Shown: positions 34,567-43,792, counted from the stretch's first letter. The stretch: DNA of 64,000 bases from Myroides pelagicus (GCF_009711055.1 NZ_WMJY01000006.1:62001-126000), one strand, 5' to 3'. Numbers and translations: made by a program. Notes: a model not told the origin generated them from the sequence alone.

Positions 34567-34598
34567 CAAATATAGGTAAACATGTTTCAAATCAAAGA
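34567..34598 (-). promoter_or_regulatory. gltS promoter
   Basis: On the minus strand TATATTTG (34574 to 34567) is a TAnnTTTG -7 box; a CTTTG about 18 bases upstream fits the -33 element. The start point would be near 34560. Confidence 0.55.
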
Positions 34599-34726
34599 AA
34601 TATTCTTGTTTTTTTGGTTAGTTGTGAGGTTATTGTTTGTATTTTTTTGTAAAAAACAATAATTTAACATTTGTATTAATGTAATCGTATAGTGGAAAGC
34701 TCGAAAGAAAAAAGTAATTTAAAGTT

Positions 34727-34756
34727 TTTGAGATAAGCGCGAAATAATTATTTTTG
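34727..34756 (+). promoter_or_regulatory. guaA promoter, predicted leaderless
   Basis: TTTG at 34727-34730 and TATTTTTG at 34749-34756, 18 bases apart, match the Bacteroidota -33/-7 pattern. The ATG at 34760 follows by three bases, so the mRNA would start at about the first codon. Confidence 0.65.
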
Positions 34757-34759
34757 CGC

Positions 34760-36286
34760 ATGCAACACAATGTACTTATTTTAGATTTTGGATCGCAATA
34801 CACACAGTTAATTGCGCGAAGAGTTCGAGAATTAAATATTTTCTGCGAAATCTTACCTTATAATGATATGCCTAAAGACTTAACAGATTATAAAGCTGTT
34901 ATTTTATCAGGTAGTCCTTACTCAGTTCGCTCAGAAGAAGCGTTACACCCAGATTTGTCTAACATTAAAGGAAAAATGCCTCTATTAGCAGTATGCTATG
35001 GTGCACAGTATTTGGCTCATTTCTTTGGAGGAGAAGTAGCACCATCTGATACTCGTGAATATGGTAGAGCTAATTTAGACTTTATTGCTGATGATGATTT
35101 CTTTAAAGGAATTCCTCACAATAGTCAAGTGTGGATGAGTCACAGTGATACAATTAAACAATTACCGACAAACGGAGTGCTTTTAGCAAGTACTAAGGAT
35201 GTGAAGAATGCTGCTTATAAAGTAGAAGGGGAGCAGACTTATGCTATTCAGTTTCATCCAGAGGTTTATCACTCAACTGATGGTTCTCAATTATTGAAAA
35301 ACTTTTTAGTAGATATTGCAGGAGTAAGTCAAGATTTTACGCCAAATGCATTCGTTGAAGAGACTATCGCTGATTTGAGAAATAAAATTGGTTCAGAAAA
35401 AGTAGTATTAGCTTTATCTGGAGGTGTTGATTCTACTGTTGCTGCTGTTTTATTGAATAAAGCAATTGGTGAAAACTTACATTGTATTTTTGTAAACAAC
35501 GGTCTTTTACGTAAAAATGAATTCCAAAATGTATTGGAACAATACAATGGTATGGGATTAAATGTAAAAGGAGTTGATGCTACAGATAGATTTATGGAAG
35601 CTTTAGCTGGATTGTCTGATCCAGAGCAAAAACGTAAAGCTATCGGACGTGTATTTATTGAGGTGTTTGACGATGAGTCAAAACTAATTGACGATGCTAC
35701 CTTCTTAGGGCAAGGAACTATTTATCCAGATGTTATTGAATCAATTTCTGTAAAAGGACCTTCAGCTACAATTAAATCTCATCACAATGTAGGAGGTTTG
35801 CCAGATTTTATGAAATTAAAGATCGTAGAGCCTTTACGTATGTTATTTAAAGATGAGGTTCGTAGGGTAGGAGCTTCTTTGGGTATTGATCCTGAACTAT
35901 TAGGAAGGCATCCATTCCCAGGGCCTGGTCTAGCAATTAGAATTCTGGGAGATATAACACAAGAGAAAGTGCGTCTATTACAAGAGGTAGATGCTATCTT
36001 CATTGAAGGATTAAAAGAAAAAGGTCTATATAACAAAGTATGGCAAGCTGGTGCGATTTTATTACCAGTGAATAGTGTCGGTGTTATGGGAGATGAGCGT
36101 ACTTACGAAAAAGTAGTAGCGCTTCGTGCAGTAGCTTCTACTGACGGTATGACTGCTGATTGGGTACACTTACCATATGAGTTTTTGATGGAGATCTCAA
36201 ATAAAATTATTAATAGAGTTAAAGGGGTAAATAGAGTAGTATACGATATTAGTTCTAAACCACCTGCTACTATTGAATGGGAATAA
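34760..36286 (+). CDS. guaA: GMP synthase (glutamine-hydrolysing)
   Basis: The 508-residue enzyme turns XMP into GMP with glutamine and ATP, the last step of guanine nucleotide synthesis. The N-terminal class I amidotransferase domain has the nucleophile Cys79 in [11 protein letters not shown] and the HPEVYHS His/Glu pair near 172. The ATP pyrophosphatase domain has the P-loop LSGGVDST near 219, and the C-terminal dimerisation domain ends in the expected KPPATIEWE. The frame can be read from a TTG six bases upstream, but that lies in the -7 box, so ATG 34760 is the start. Confidence 0.97.
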   Translation: MQHNVLILDFGSQYTQLIARRVRELNIFCEILPYNDMPKDLTDYKAVILSGSPYSVRSEEALHPDLSNIKGKMPLLAVCYGAQYLAHFFGGEVAPSDTREYGRANLDFIADDDFFKGIPHNSQVWMSHSDTIKQLPTNGVLLASTKDVKNAAYKVEGEQTYAIQFHPEVYHSTDGSQLLKNFLVDIAGVSQDFTPNAFVEETIADLRNKIGSEKVVLALSGGVDSTVAAVLLNKAIGENLHCIFVNNGLLRKNEFQNVLEQYNGMGLNVKGVDATDRFMEALAGLSDPEQKRKAIGRVFIEVFDDESKLIDDATFLGQGTIYPDVIESISVKGPSATIKSHHNVGGLPDFMKLKIVEPLRMLFKDEVRRVGASLGIDPELLGRHPFPGPGLAIRILGDITQEKVRLLQEVDAIFIEGLKEKGLYNKVWQAGAILLPVNSVGVMGDERTYEKVVALRAVASTDGMTADWVHLPYEFLMEISNKIINRVKGVNRVVYDISSKPPATIEWE

Positions 36287-36301
36287 TTTAGATTATTTAA
36301 T

Positions 36302-36340
36302 AAAGTCGCTGTACATTTGTATCAGCGACTTTTCGTTTTT
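36302..36340 (+). terminator. terminator of guaA
   Basis: AAAGTCGCTG (36302-36311) pairs with CAGCGACTTT (36323-36332), followed by CGTTTTT. Confidence 0.82.
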
Positions 36341-36356
36341 GAAAAATTACAGGAAT

Positions 36357-38345
36357 ATGAAAAAAAACTTTATTGCTGCATTTGTAGCGTCTATAATATC
36401 TTTGGGTGTTTATGCTCAAGAAAATTCTTTTGTACAATATCAGGTAAAAAAAGGAGATACCGTTAGCAAGATTGCTAGAGAGTACGGTGTGTCTGTGTCA
36501 AAAATTTTTGAATTTAATCCAGAGGCAAAAGAGGGTATTAAAGAAGGGAGTTTTATACATGTACCAGTTAAAAATGAAGGTGTAGACCAACAAGTTCTAG
36601 GTAAGAAGGGTAAGCTTCATCAAGTAAAACCTAAAGAGACCTTGTATGGTATAAGTAAGCAATATAATGTATCATTAGAACAATTACTTCAGTGGAATCC
36701 TTTATTAAAAACAGAAGGGTTAAAAGCAGGTAGTAAGATCATAGTTAGTAAGGTGTCATCAGGCAGAGCTAAAGATGTTACAGGAAAATATAAGTCAGAG
36801 CTTAACTATTCTGGTACATTAAGTTCTTCTAAAGCGGATACTATTAAGGATATTACAAATATCTATTACAAATATATTGATGTAGAACCTCAGTCTACAT
36901 TGTATGGTTTGGCAGTGTTATATAATACTTCTATTCAGCGTTTGATAGAGTTGAATCCTGAATTAAAGCAAGGTTTGAAAAGTGGCCAGAAAATTAAAGT
37001 ACCAGCTTTTGGCTATGTTGATAAAGTGGTAGAGATAACTCCAGTTATTCCAAGTGACAATATTTCAGAATACACCACTATTAAAGTTGCTCCTAAACAG
37101 ACCTTATATAGTATTTCTCGTGAATATGATTTAACGATTACTGAATTGGTTGATTTGAATCCTGATTTATTAACTGATGGATTAATGATTGGTATGAAAC
37201 TTAAAGTACCTAATATTTATCAGGTTGTAAATGTTGTGGAAGAATCAACAGCCGAAGGAGTTGAGATCGTTAGTGGTTATGCTGATTTATCTACTAGTTT
37301 GTATAAGGAGCAAAGAAGAGAGATAGCGTTGCTTTTGCCGTTCAATGTAAGTCGTCTAGGCAGTAATGTAGAGTCCAAATTAGCTTCGGATAGTTTCTTG
37401 AATATGACATTGGACTTTTATTTAGGGGCTAAACTCGCTATAGCAGAAGCTGAAAGTTTAGGATTGCCTCTAACTGTTAATGTGTATGATTCGAACGAAA
37501 CCAAAAATAGTTCGGCTGTAACTACTTTAGTGTCGAAGGGTAGTTTTGATAATGCAGATATTATCGTAGGCCCATTCTTTCAGGCGAACGTAGCTAAATT
37601 GGTGAATAACTTGCCTAATAGAGAGGTGATGGTTCTGTCTCCTTTATCTAATGAAAAAGAGGTATCTTCAAGTCAATTAGTACAAAGTATGCCTGATGCT
37701 GATATGCAGAAAAAAGCAATGATTGATTATTTCTTACAGCAAAGTAATGTGAAGTTGACGGTAATTATTGATCAGACTCGTACGTCTTCAAGACAATTTA
37801 TGAGTAAGTACTTTAGTCAAGTTAAAGTGATTAATTCGGATGCTTTAGATAATATTGATAAAACATTGGTGGCTGGTAGAAAGAATGTATTTATTTTAGA
37901 CTCTAGTAGTATTGAAGCGGCTAATCTTTTGGTTAGTAAATTAAAGAGAAGAGTAAAAGATTTCGATATTCAGATAGGAGCACTTGATAAAGGGGATGTG
38001 TTTGATACAATGGAAGTTGAGTTTCAGAGTATGATAGATCTTAAATATGTTTATCCATCCGTTACTCGTGATAGTAGTATGGATGAAAATAGTGTTTTTC
38101 AAGAGGCGTATAAAACAGCTTATGGTGTATTGCCTAATAGGTTTGCCGCTAGGGGTTATGACTTGATGTTTGATGTGATTATGCGAACTTTCCAAAAAGA
38201 AGGGTTTAAATCGACTTTTAAGTATGCAACTCAGTTAAATGAGAATAAGTTTGTCTATCGAAAAGGATCTGATAATACAGAAGTAAATACGGGTGTTTAT
38301 ATTCTTCAATACACAGAAGATTTGACGGAGAAAGTAGTTAATTAA
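36357..38345 (+). CDS. PBP1 and LysM domain protein
   Basis: The 662-residue exported protein begins MKKNFIAAF with a signal peptide ending near GVYAQ. It carries four LysM peptidoglycan-binding repeats, each with a pattern like YQVKKGDTVSKIAREYGV and LLQWNPLLK, at about residues 25-75, 85-135, 165-215 and 240-290. A C-terminal type 1 periplasmic-binding (PBP1, LivJ-like) domain starts near 320 (REIALLLPFNV) and runs to the end. The combination is typical of Bacteroidota; its ligand and role are not known. The frame extends 84 bases upstream through the guaA stop and terminator, so that part is not coding. Confidence 0.9.
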   Translation: MKKNFIAAFVASIISLGVYAQENSFVQYQVKKGDTVSKIAREYGVSVSKIFEFNPEAKEGIKEGSFIHVPVKNEGVDQQVLGKKGKLHQVKPKETLYGISKQYNVSLEQLLQWNPLLKTEGLKAGSKIIVSKVSSGRAKDVTGKYKSELNYSGTLSSSKADTIKDITNIYYKYIDVEPQSTLYGLAVLYNTSIQRLIELNPELKQGLKSGQKIKVPAFGYVDKVVEITPVIPSDNISEYTTIKVAPKQTLYSISREYDLTITELVDLNPDLLTDGLMIGMKLKVPNIYQVVNVVEESTAEGVEIVSGYADLSTSLYKEQRREIALLLPFNVSRLGSNVESKLASDSFLNMTLDFYLGAKLAIAEAESLGLPLTVNVYDSNETKNSSAVTTLVSKGSFDNADIIVGPFFQANVAKLVNNLPNREVMVLSPLSNEKEVSSSQLVQSMPDADMQKKAMIDYFLQQSNVKLTVIIDQTRTSSRQFMSKYFSQVKVINSDALDNIDKTLVAGRKNVFILDSSSIEAANLLVSKLKRRVKDFDIQIGALDKGDVFDTMEVEFQSMIDLKYVYPSVTRDSSMDENSVFQEAYKTAYGVLPNRFAARGYDLMFDVIMRTFQKEGFKSTFKYATQLNENKFVYRKGSDNTEVNTGVYILQYTEDLTEKVVN

Positions 38346-38350
38346 TAGAA

Positions 38351-38587
38351 ATGCTTGATAATCAAGAATACTTAGTAGAACTTGCTCATGCTAAAATGCC
38401 TTATGGGAAATATAAGGGATATTATTTAATTGATTTACCAGAGCATTATATTGTTTGGTATCACAGTAAAGGATTCCCTTCAGGAAAGCTGGGACAGCAA
38501 TTGGGGCTAATATATGAATTGAAACTAAATGGTCTAGAGCAGTTGATTAAGAATATAAGAAACAATTATACAAAAAAACTACTTTGA
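38351..38587 (+). CDS. DUF3820 family protein
   Basis: The 78-residue protein contains the DUF3820 core (MPYGKYKGYYLIDLPEHY at about 16-33, then YHSKGFPSGKLG). It is a small soluble protein of unknown function, common in flavobacteria and gammaproteobacteria and sometimes fused to nucleases. It lies five bases after the PBP1+LysM gene and is co-transcribed. Its last codons and stop codon lie inside the terminator hairpin. Confidence 0.88.
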   Translation: MLDNQEYLVELAHAKMPYGKYKGYYLIDLPEHYIVWYHSKGFPSGKLGQQLGLIYELKLNGLEQLIKNIRNNYTKKLL

Positions 38588-38603
38588 AAAAAGTAGTTTT
38601 TTT
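38573..38603 (+). terminator. terminator overlapping the end of the DUF3820 gene
   Basis: AAAAAACTACTT pairs with AAGTAGTTTTTT around six bases. The TGA stop (38585-38587) is in the loop. Confidence 0.85.
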
Positions 38604-38847
38604 GTATTCAATAGATTGTTAATTGTTTATAGTGAGGCGTTTTTTGATTATTTGCGTTAAAAAGTGTGAAGTTAAAATTTTTTAATAAATCGTATTTTAA
38701 TCATTTTATAGTTGAATGTGTACTTCTTGTGCAGGCATTTGTCAATTTGATAAAAAAGAGCTTAAAATAATATATAGTCGTTATTAGTATAATTTAATGA
38801 AGGTTGGGCTGGGTGGGGTGTAAACTGAAAAAAAGAATAATAAGTTG

Positions 38848-38855
38848 TATTTTTG
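38848..38855 (+). promoter_or_regulatory. -7 box TATTTTTG for the NDH-2 gene; decides the start
   Basis: TATTTTTG matches TAnnTTTG. An upstream TTG that would extend the frame (38853) lies inside this box, so the start must be the ATG at 38877 or 38880. Confidence 0.6.
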
Positions 38856-38876
38856 TGGCGTAAAAATAGACTGATT

Positions 38877-40187
38877 ATGATGAATATTCCTACTTCAAGC
38901 CAACCACGTGTTGTAATTATCGGTGGTGGATTTGGAGGGCTTTCACTGGCAAAAAAACTTAAAAACAAGAATTTTCAAGTAGTTTTATTAGATAAACACA
39001 ATTATCATACTTTCCAACCCTTGTTATATCAAGTGGCAACGGGGGGACTAGAATCTGGGTCTATTGCTTATCCTATTCGTAAGGTAGTGCAGCGACTTGA
39101 TGAGGTTTACTTTAGATTAGCTGAAGTACAACGTATCGATACGGTTAATAAAAAGGTTATTGCTGATATTGGTACAATTTTTTATGACTATGTAGTTATT
39201 GCAACTGGTTCTAAAACTAATTTCTTTGGAAATGAAGAAATTAAGGAGAATAGTATGGCGATGAAAACAATTCCACAGTCTTTGAATATTCGAAGCTTAG
39301 TACTTGAAAATTTTGAATCTGCTTTATTAACTAACGATATTAATGAGCAAAAGGCTTTAATGAACTTTGTTATTGTTGGTGCTGGGCCTACAGGGGTTGA
39401 GCTAGCAGGTGCTTTGGCGGAAATGAAGAAACACGTATTGCCGAAAGATTATCCTGATTTAGACTTTAGAAAGATGACAATTAATGTTATCCAGGGAGCA
39501 AATCAGGTGCTAGACGCTATGTCAGACAAGTCATCTAAAGCAGCAGAAAAGTTTTTAGATAAATTGGGAGTGAATGTTTGGTTGAATGAGATTGTTGTTG
39601 GTTATGATGGAAAGACTGTTAGAACAAAGTCAGGTAGGGAATTTCAAGCGGAAACGGTTATTTGGACAGCTGGAGTTATGGGAGCTCCGGTTGAAGGATT
39701 TGATGCAACGGTTATTCAACGTGGTAATCGAATTAAGGTAAACGAATACAATCAAGTAGAAGGTTTTACGGATGTTTTTGCTATTGGGGATGTGGCGACA
39801 ATGATGACTGAAAAGACGCCTATGGGACACCCAATGATGGCGCAACCAGCTATTCAGCAAGGTGATTTGTTAGCGTTAAACTTAGAGCGTTTGGTAGCGA
39901 ACAAGCCGTTAAAAGCATTTGTGTATAAAGATAAAGGTTCAATGGCTACAATAGGAAGAAATAAAGCAGTGGTTGACTTACCTAAGTTTCATTTCAATGG
40001 TTTCTTTGCTTGGTTTGTCTGGATGTTTGTACACTTAATGTCACTAATTGGATTTAGAAATAAATTAGTGGTTTTTTGGAACTGGATTTATAATTATCTA
40101 ATGTTTGACAGACAAGCGAGGTTAATCGTTAGGCCGTATAAAAAGAAAAACTCAGAGAGCTTTGATGCTAGTGCTGATAATCAATAA
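38877..40187 (+). CDS. type II NADH dehydrogenase (NAD(P)/FAD-dependent oxidoreductase)
   Basis: The 436-residue flavoprotein passes electrons from NADH to quinone without pumping protons. The FAD-binding VVIIGGGFGGLSLAKKL is at about residues 11-27, HNYHTFQPLLYQVATGG follows near 43-59, the NADH-binding VIVGAGPTGVELAGAL near 170, and VFAIGDVATM, the second FAD motif, near 300. The C-terminal region (FFAWFVWMFVHLMSLIGF) is amphipathic and should bind the inner face of the membrane. ATG 38877 is chosen because the longer frame enters the promoter. Confidence 0.93.
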   Translation: MMNIPTSSQPRVVIIGGGFGGLSLAKKLKNKNFQVVLLDKHNYHTFQPLLYQVATGGLESGSIAYPIRKVVQRLDEVYFRLAEVQRIDTVNKKVIADIGTIFYDYVVIATGSKTNFFGNEEIKENSMAMKTIPQSLNIRSLVLENFESALLTNDINEQKALMNFVIVGAGPTGVELAGALAEMKKHVLPKDYPDLDFRKMTINVIQGANQVLDAMSDKSSKAAEKFLDKLGVNVWLNEIVVGYDGKTVRTKSGREFQAETVIWTAGVMGAPVEGFDATVIQRGNRIKVNEYNQVEGFTDVFAIGDVATMMTEKTPMGHPMMAQPAIQQGDLLALNLERLVANKPLKAFVYKDKGSMATIGRNKAVVDLPKFHFNGFFAWFVWMFVHLMSLIGFRNKLVVFWNWIYNYLMFDRQARLIVRPYKKKNSESFDASADNQ

Positions 40188-40189
40188 TT

Positions 40190-40219
40190 AAAAAAGGGTG
40201 ATTTTAATCACCCTTTTTT
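40190..40219. terminator. bidirectional terminator between NDH-2 and the DUF3810 gene
   Basis: AAAAAAGGGTGATT and AATCACCCTTTTTT form a perfect stem around two bases. It serves both convergent genes and touches the last base of the DUF3810 gene. Confidence 0.9.
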
Positions 40220-41295
40220 TATGAATATATACTCACTTTCTTGTTGTAGTTAATTAATAGCGCTAAAAACTTATTGTAAGACCGAATGCCTTCTTTTTGA
40301 TTATTAGTCTTTAGAAATGCGCCATAAATATGTTTAAATGCTCTATCAATTATAGTTTTGTGTTTGTTCCAAAAGACAGTGTTTTCATAGATATTTATTC
40401 GTACACCAGGGTAGAGGCTAGCGACTATTTGGTCCGCTTTTGCACTATCTGTTCTATATAATTCACTAAGGCAAAATCGAAGAGCGTATATATTTGCAGC
40501 ATATTGATCGATTAACTCTTTTTGATTATATGTAGCTAAGTATCCAATAAAGTTGGCGTCAGATTCACGAGCATATCCCATTTGGTGAGAGATCTCATGG
40601 GAAGCTGTGATGATCATGGTTAGATTTGGTATTTGATTATTGACCTGTGCTTCTATTGTAAAGGGGTTAATGTAGCCCCCAAACCCTGCGTAGGTCAATG
40701 GTGTACTATACAAAGAGGAATTGATGCTAGTCGGAAAATATCGGTATAAATTTAACTGTATGGCTGTAGTTTCGATTCCTTTTTGAGCCTTTTTGAATAT
40801 CTGGTCTAAGGATTGTCTATTGACTACAGCTTGCGCAGTGTTATTGGTTAGTTGGTATTGTTGTATGTTGACTAATTTACTGAGTTTTGTTGTAAGCGCT
40901 ATCAAGTCTGTTGTATCATACGATAGACCAATTGCTAGTTTATCCTGCAGTGAAGTTCTATAGTTGTTTAGTCCCCAAGTGAGATTGAATAAAATAAAAA
41001 AGAGTGTGTATGCTTTTATAGTAAAGCCTGTGCATGCTATTATTTTGTCTTTTAGCAATGGTGATTGACGTATGGTTTTAGTTAGCTTTAATAATAGATA
41101 TATTCCTACTATTATGTAAAAAATGTCTCCTATTGAAAAGGGTATATAGGCGGTGCAAAAGTTTAGTGTCTTACTATAATAATAGTAAAACCCTTGTGAA
41201 TAGTGCTTTTCTACAATTTCTGTATTGCTTTTTAGCAGTGATAACCCTCCACTGAAGAGTAGAAAAATAAGTGTCCAAAAGCCTATTTTTTTCAT
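40219..41295 (-). CDS. DUF3810 membrane zincin-like protein
   Basis: The 358-residue protein has a hydrophobic N-terminus and two more segments near 55-70 and 92-106, then a large extracytoplasmic domain with HEISH at residues 233-237, the HExxH zinc-protease motif, followed by ARESDANFIGYLA, where Glu could be the third ligand. The family is DUF3810, unknown in function; a membrane-bound metallopeptidase is a reasonable inference. It converges with NDH-2 and is divergent from the ferredoxin-like gene. Confidence 0.86.
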   Translation of the reverse strand: MKKIGFWTLIFLLFSGGLSLLKSNTEIVEKHYSQGFYYYYSKTLNFCTAYIPFSIGDIFYIIVGIYLLLKLTKTIRQSPLLKDKIIACTGFTIKAYTLFFILFNLTWGLNNYRTSLQDKLAIGLSYDTTDLIALTTKLSKLVNIQQYQLTNNTAQAVVNRQSLDQIFKKAQKGIETTAIQLNLYRYFPTSINSSLYSTPLTYAGFGGYINPFTIEAQVNNQIPNLTMIITASHEISHQMGYARESDANFIGYLATYNQKELIDQYAANIYALRFCLSELYRTDSAKADQIVASLYPGVRINIYENTVFWNKHKTIIDRAFKHIYGAFLKTNNQKEGIRSYNKFLALLINYNKKVSIYS

Positions 41296-41335
41296 AATAT
41301 TTCCTCTTTATTAATTTAGAATAGATAAGAATAGT

Positions 41336-41343
41336 TATATTTG
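41336..41343 (+). promoter_or_regulatory. -7 box TATATTTG for the ferredoxin-like gene
   Basis: TATATTTG matches TAnnTTTG and lies 11 bases before the first ATG at 41355. Confidence 0.55.
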
Positions 41344-41354
41344 CCCTATAATTT

Positions 41355-41624
41355 ATGCATCATATGGGTAAAGTTAAGAAAGGTGAGAAAACAATCTTTA
41401 TATGTGACGGAAAAAAATGCTGTCGCTATAATCAAGAAGTAAAATCTTGTTTGAAAGAGTTATTTGATGCGCAAGGAGATAATTGTGCTTTTTCTATGTG
41501 CGCGATGAAGTGTCAAGGAATGTGTAAGCAGGCTCCAGTGGTGTATGTTTCTTCCCATGATAAATACAAGAAAGAGGTGGGGAGGAAAAAAGCGAAGAAG
41601 ATATTCGAAAAATATGTAGTTTGA
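41355..41624 (+). CDS. (2Fe-2S) ferredoxin-domain protein
   Basis: The 89-residue protein has a thioredoxin-like 2Fe-2S ferredoxin layout: CDGKKCC near residues 17-23, then CAFSMCAMKCQGMC near 44-57 and APVVYV. The spacing of the four cluster cysteines resembles the small Bacteroidota ferredoxin domain proteins related to NuoE and Shethna-type ferredoxins. A second ATG nine bases downstream (MGKVKKGEKT) could be the real start. It is a single gene with its own terminator. Confidence 0.85.
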   Translation: MHHMGKVKKGEKTIFICDGKKCCRYNQEVKSCLKELFDAQGDNCAFSMCAMKCQGMCKQAPVVYVSSHDKYKKEVGRKKAKKIFEKYVV

Positions 41625-41628
41625 TTTG

Positions 41629-41661
41629 AAGGTGGTACCAGCTATGGTTTCACCTTTTTTG
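41629..41661 (+). terminator. terminator of the ferredoxin-like gene
   Basis: AAGGTG pairs with CACCTT and an inner ACCA with TGGT, followed by six T. Confidence 0.75.
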
Positions 41662-41706
41662 TTTACTGTCTATAGAATAAAATAAGAAGAGAATAATCTG
41701 TTATAC

Positions 41707-41892
41707 GTGATTAATGGGGTTATTTTGACGGTTTTACTTATTTTTATAAGGTTTGTTTTGTGTGAAAGTTTGTTTGTGTTGGATGGTAGCAATTTTGCTA
41801 ATATTATTTACGACAGAACATTTATAGTCTTTAGTTTATTTTTTTTCTGCTTAAGCGATGTGATTACTAAGGCGCTTATTATTTGTTTTTAA
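41707..41892 (+). CDS. doubtful hydrophobic 61-residue protein
   Basis: This frame starts with GTG and codes for two hydrophobic segments rich in Phe, Leu and Ile, as random AT-rich sequence often does. There is no promoter box close upstream and no recognised family. I list it only because it fills the spacer; it may well not be a gene. Confidence 0.2.
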   Translation: MINGVILTVLLIFIRFVLCESLFVLDGSNFANIIYDRTFIVFSLFFFCLSDVITKALIICF

Positions 41893-41910
41893 TTAGGTTG
41901 GAATATATTC

Positions 41911-41918
41911 TATCTTTG
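41911..41918 (+). promoter_or_regulatory. -7 box TATCTTTG for the S41 peptidase gene
   Basis: TATCTTTG matches TAnnTTTG, 96 bases before the ATG at 42015. The predicted start point coincides with the ATG of an 11-residue mini frame at 41924. Confidence 0.5.
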
Positions 41919-42014
41919 CAGCTATGTTTTCCGTAGAAAATGTAAAATATATTGAATGAATATGCGTTATAAATTGGTGTTTTATAAGACACTATTCTAA
42001 AGTAAATTGTTTTC

Positions 42015-43490
42015 ATGATAAAGAAGAGTATGTTATTGCTTGTTTGTTTGTTTGTACAGACATTGGTTTTAGGGCAAAAGAAATATGATGAATTAACGAA
42101 AGATGATTATTTGAAGGATTTTGATGTATTAGTTGATATAATTAAGAATCAACACCCGAATCCTTATCGTTTTATTACAGAAAAGAAGTTTGATTCTTCA
42201 GTGAAAAAATTAAGAGCAGAATTAGCTTCGGAGCCTACTTATGCTAAGTTTTTACTGTCTAATCCCTTGCCTTTTATCAAAGATGCTCACTCTGGTTTGA
42301 CAACAGACCTGCTTATTTTTGAAGATTTTTCAAAGACAGCAACATTCTTTCCTCTAAGTACAATTGTGTTCGATAATATGGTTTTTGTTAATCAATACAA
42401 TAATTCTATTTCAGCAGGAGCGGTTATAGAGCGAGTGAATGGAAAGACTACAGCTGAGTTGTTGGATAATATTCGAATCAGTGCAGATGGGTGTATAGAC
42501 GCTATAAACGCGAAAGATTTTACGTTATATGTATCATTGATGTATTCGGGGGTAAGTGAATATACTATTGAGTATAGAGAAAGTCTGATGAGTGAGGAGC
42601 TTAAGACGATAACTTTACCTTCAGTTGATTATGCGAGGAGTTATTATAACTCACAGAAGTCTATTTTGCCTATTGATTTGATTAGTTATTCATATGGGAT
42701 TTTTGGGCAACAGTTGAATAAACAGACCTATAAATTGACTATTAAATCTTTTGGTTTTTCAGAAGAGTACGCTTATCACAAGTTGAGTAACTTCTTTGAA
42801 GAACTGAATGAAAAAGGAGTCAAAAATTTAATTCTCGATATTAGGGGGAATGGAGGGGGGCTTTTGAGTAATATCCCATTGTATTATTCTTTTATTTCTA
42901 GGGAGAAGATGTTTAAGAATAATTATCGATACGCGACAAAAGTGTTAGATATTAAAGTAAGAGAAAATCTTGTTGATAATAATGGACGTCCGATATCGGA
43001 GATGGATATTAAGAATATGGATAACTTTATGTATCAGCGTTATGATGAAGTAGAAGGGCAGGATTACTATTATGGGAATAATCGTCTAGATGAATCTTAT
43101 GTAGAAAATTATCCTCGTGATAGAAGAGCTTTTGAGGGTGATGTGTATTTGTTGATAGATAATAATACAGTGTCTGCTGCTACTTATTTTGCAGCTTTAT
43201 TTAAAGAGAATAATAGAGGGGTAATTGTAGGGCAAGAAACACGTACTTGTAGCAACTTTACCACTGCTTCTTGGTTTATTAATTATAAGTTGCCGAATAC
43301 ACAGACGATTGTAGATTTGCCTAGATCTGAGGTGTTTTTTAATGATAGTATTGGTCAAAATAAAGGTTGTAGAGGAGTGATACCTGATGTAGAAACTTCC
43401 CTTGATCAGTTTTATAAGGGACTCAATGAAGTTGAAGATCCTGAGGTTTCTATCGTTTTGGATTTGATTGAACAAAAGAGTGCTATATAA
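42015..43490 (+). CDS. S41 family (C-terminal processing-type) peptidase, exported
   Basis: The 491-residue protein has a signal peptide ending near LVLGQ (residue 21) and a C-terminal S41 domain. DIRGNGGG (275-282) is the conserved core, and Ser387 in NTVSAATYFAALFK is the likely nucleophile, with a Lys nine residues on that may act as the general base. A degenerate PDZ-like region (ERVNGKTTAELL, about 139-150) lies before it. It resembles the tricorn/CtpA-like S41 peptidases of Bacteroidota that act in the periplasm or are secreted. The substrate is unknown. A hairpin terminator follows. Confidence 0.87.
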   Translation: MIKKSMLLLVCLFVQTLVLGQKKYDELTKDDYLKDFDVLVDIIKNQHPNPYRFITEKKFDSSVKKLRAELASEPTYAKFLLSNPLPFIKDAHSGLTTDLLIFEDFSKTATFFPLSTIVFDNMVFVNQYNNSISAGAVIERVNGKTTAELLDNIRISADGCIDAINAKDFTLYVSLMYSGVSEYTIEYRESLMSEELKTITLPSVDYARSYYNSQKSILPIDLISYSYGIFGQQLNKQTYKLTIKSFGFSEEYAYHKLSNFFEELNEKGVKNLILDIRGNGGGLLSNIPLYYSFISREKMFKNNYRYATKVLDIKVRENLVDNNGRPISEMDIKNMDNFMYQRYDEVEGQDYYYGNNRLDESYVENYPRDRRAFEGDVYLLIDNNTVSAATYFAALFKENNRGVIVGQETRTCSNFTTASWFINYKLPNTQTIVDLPRSEVFFNDSIGQNKGCRGVIPDVETSLDQFYKGLNEVEDPEVSIVLDLIEQKSAI

Positions 43491-43610
43491 GATTAGTAAG
43501 TGAATAACGAGAGTGTATTCCCTTGTCTTAGAATACAGGCTTTAGGCTAACGTATCTATGGAGGTTGCAGGTTTAGGGCTCTGTATTTGTAGATTGTTAA
43601 AATAGATAAA

Positions 43611-43660
43611 GAGGTTGTTTTTTTGGCTTACCCTAGCTAGAGAGAACAACCCTTTTTTTT
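43611..43660 (+). terminator. terminator of the S41 peptidase gene
   Basis: GGTTGTT (43613-43619) pairs with AACAACC (43645-43651) and is followed by eight T. The loop of 25 bases is long but holds a CTAGCTAG palindrome. Confidence 0.6.
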
Positions 43661-43792
43661 GTAGAATAGTCAAAATAATATGTCAAGCGATTTAGGCGTG
43701 TCGTACAAAAGATGATATCAAGGCAGAAGATAAGTTTAATTGATAAATTTTAAATAGAAGAGGGTGATTTTTTGGACTGTTTGGTTTGATGT

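Larger units (their letters stand above)
41625..42014. other. 390-base spacer before the S41 peptidase gene
   Basis: It holds the ferredoxin-like gene's terminator, a doubtful 61-codon frame starting with GTG at 41707, a TAnnTTTG box at 41911-41918, and two overlapping mini frames (41924-41959 and 41956-42000). Confidence 0.6.

Noticed and set aside
34513..34759. A purine riboswitch before guaA
   Set aside because: The guaA promoter abuts the start codon, leaving no leader for a riboswitch. The hairpin in the spacer belongs to the gltS side.
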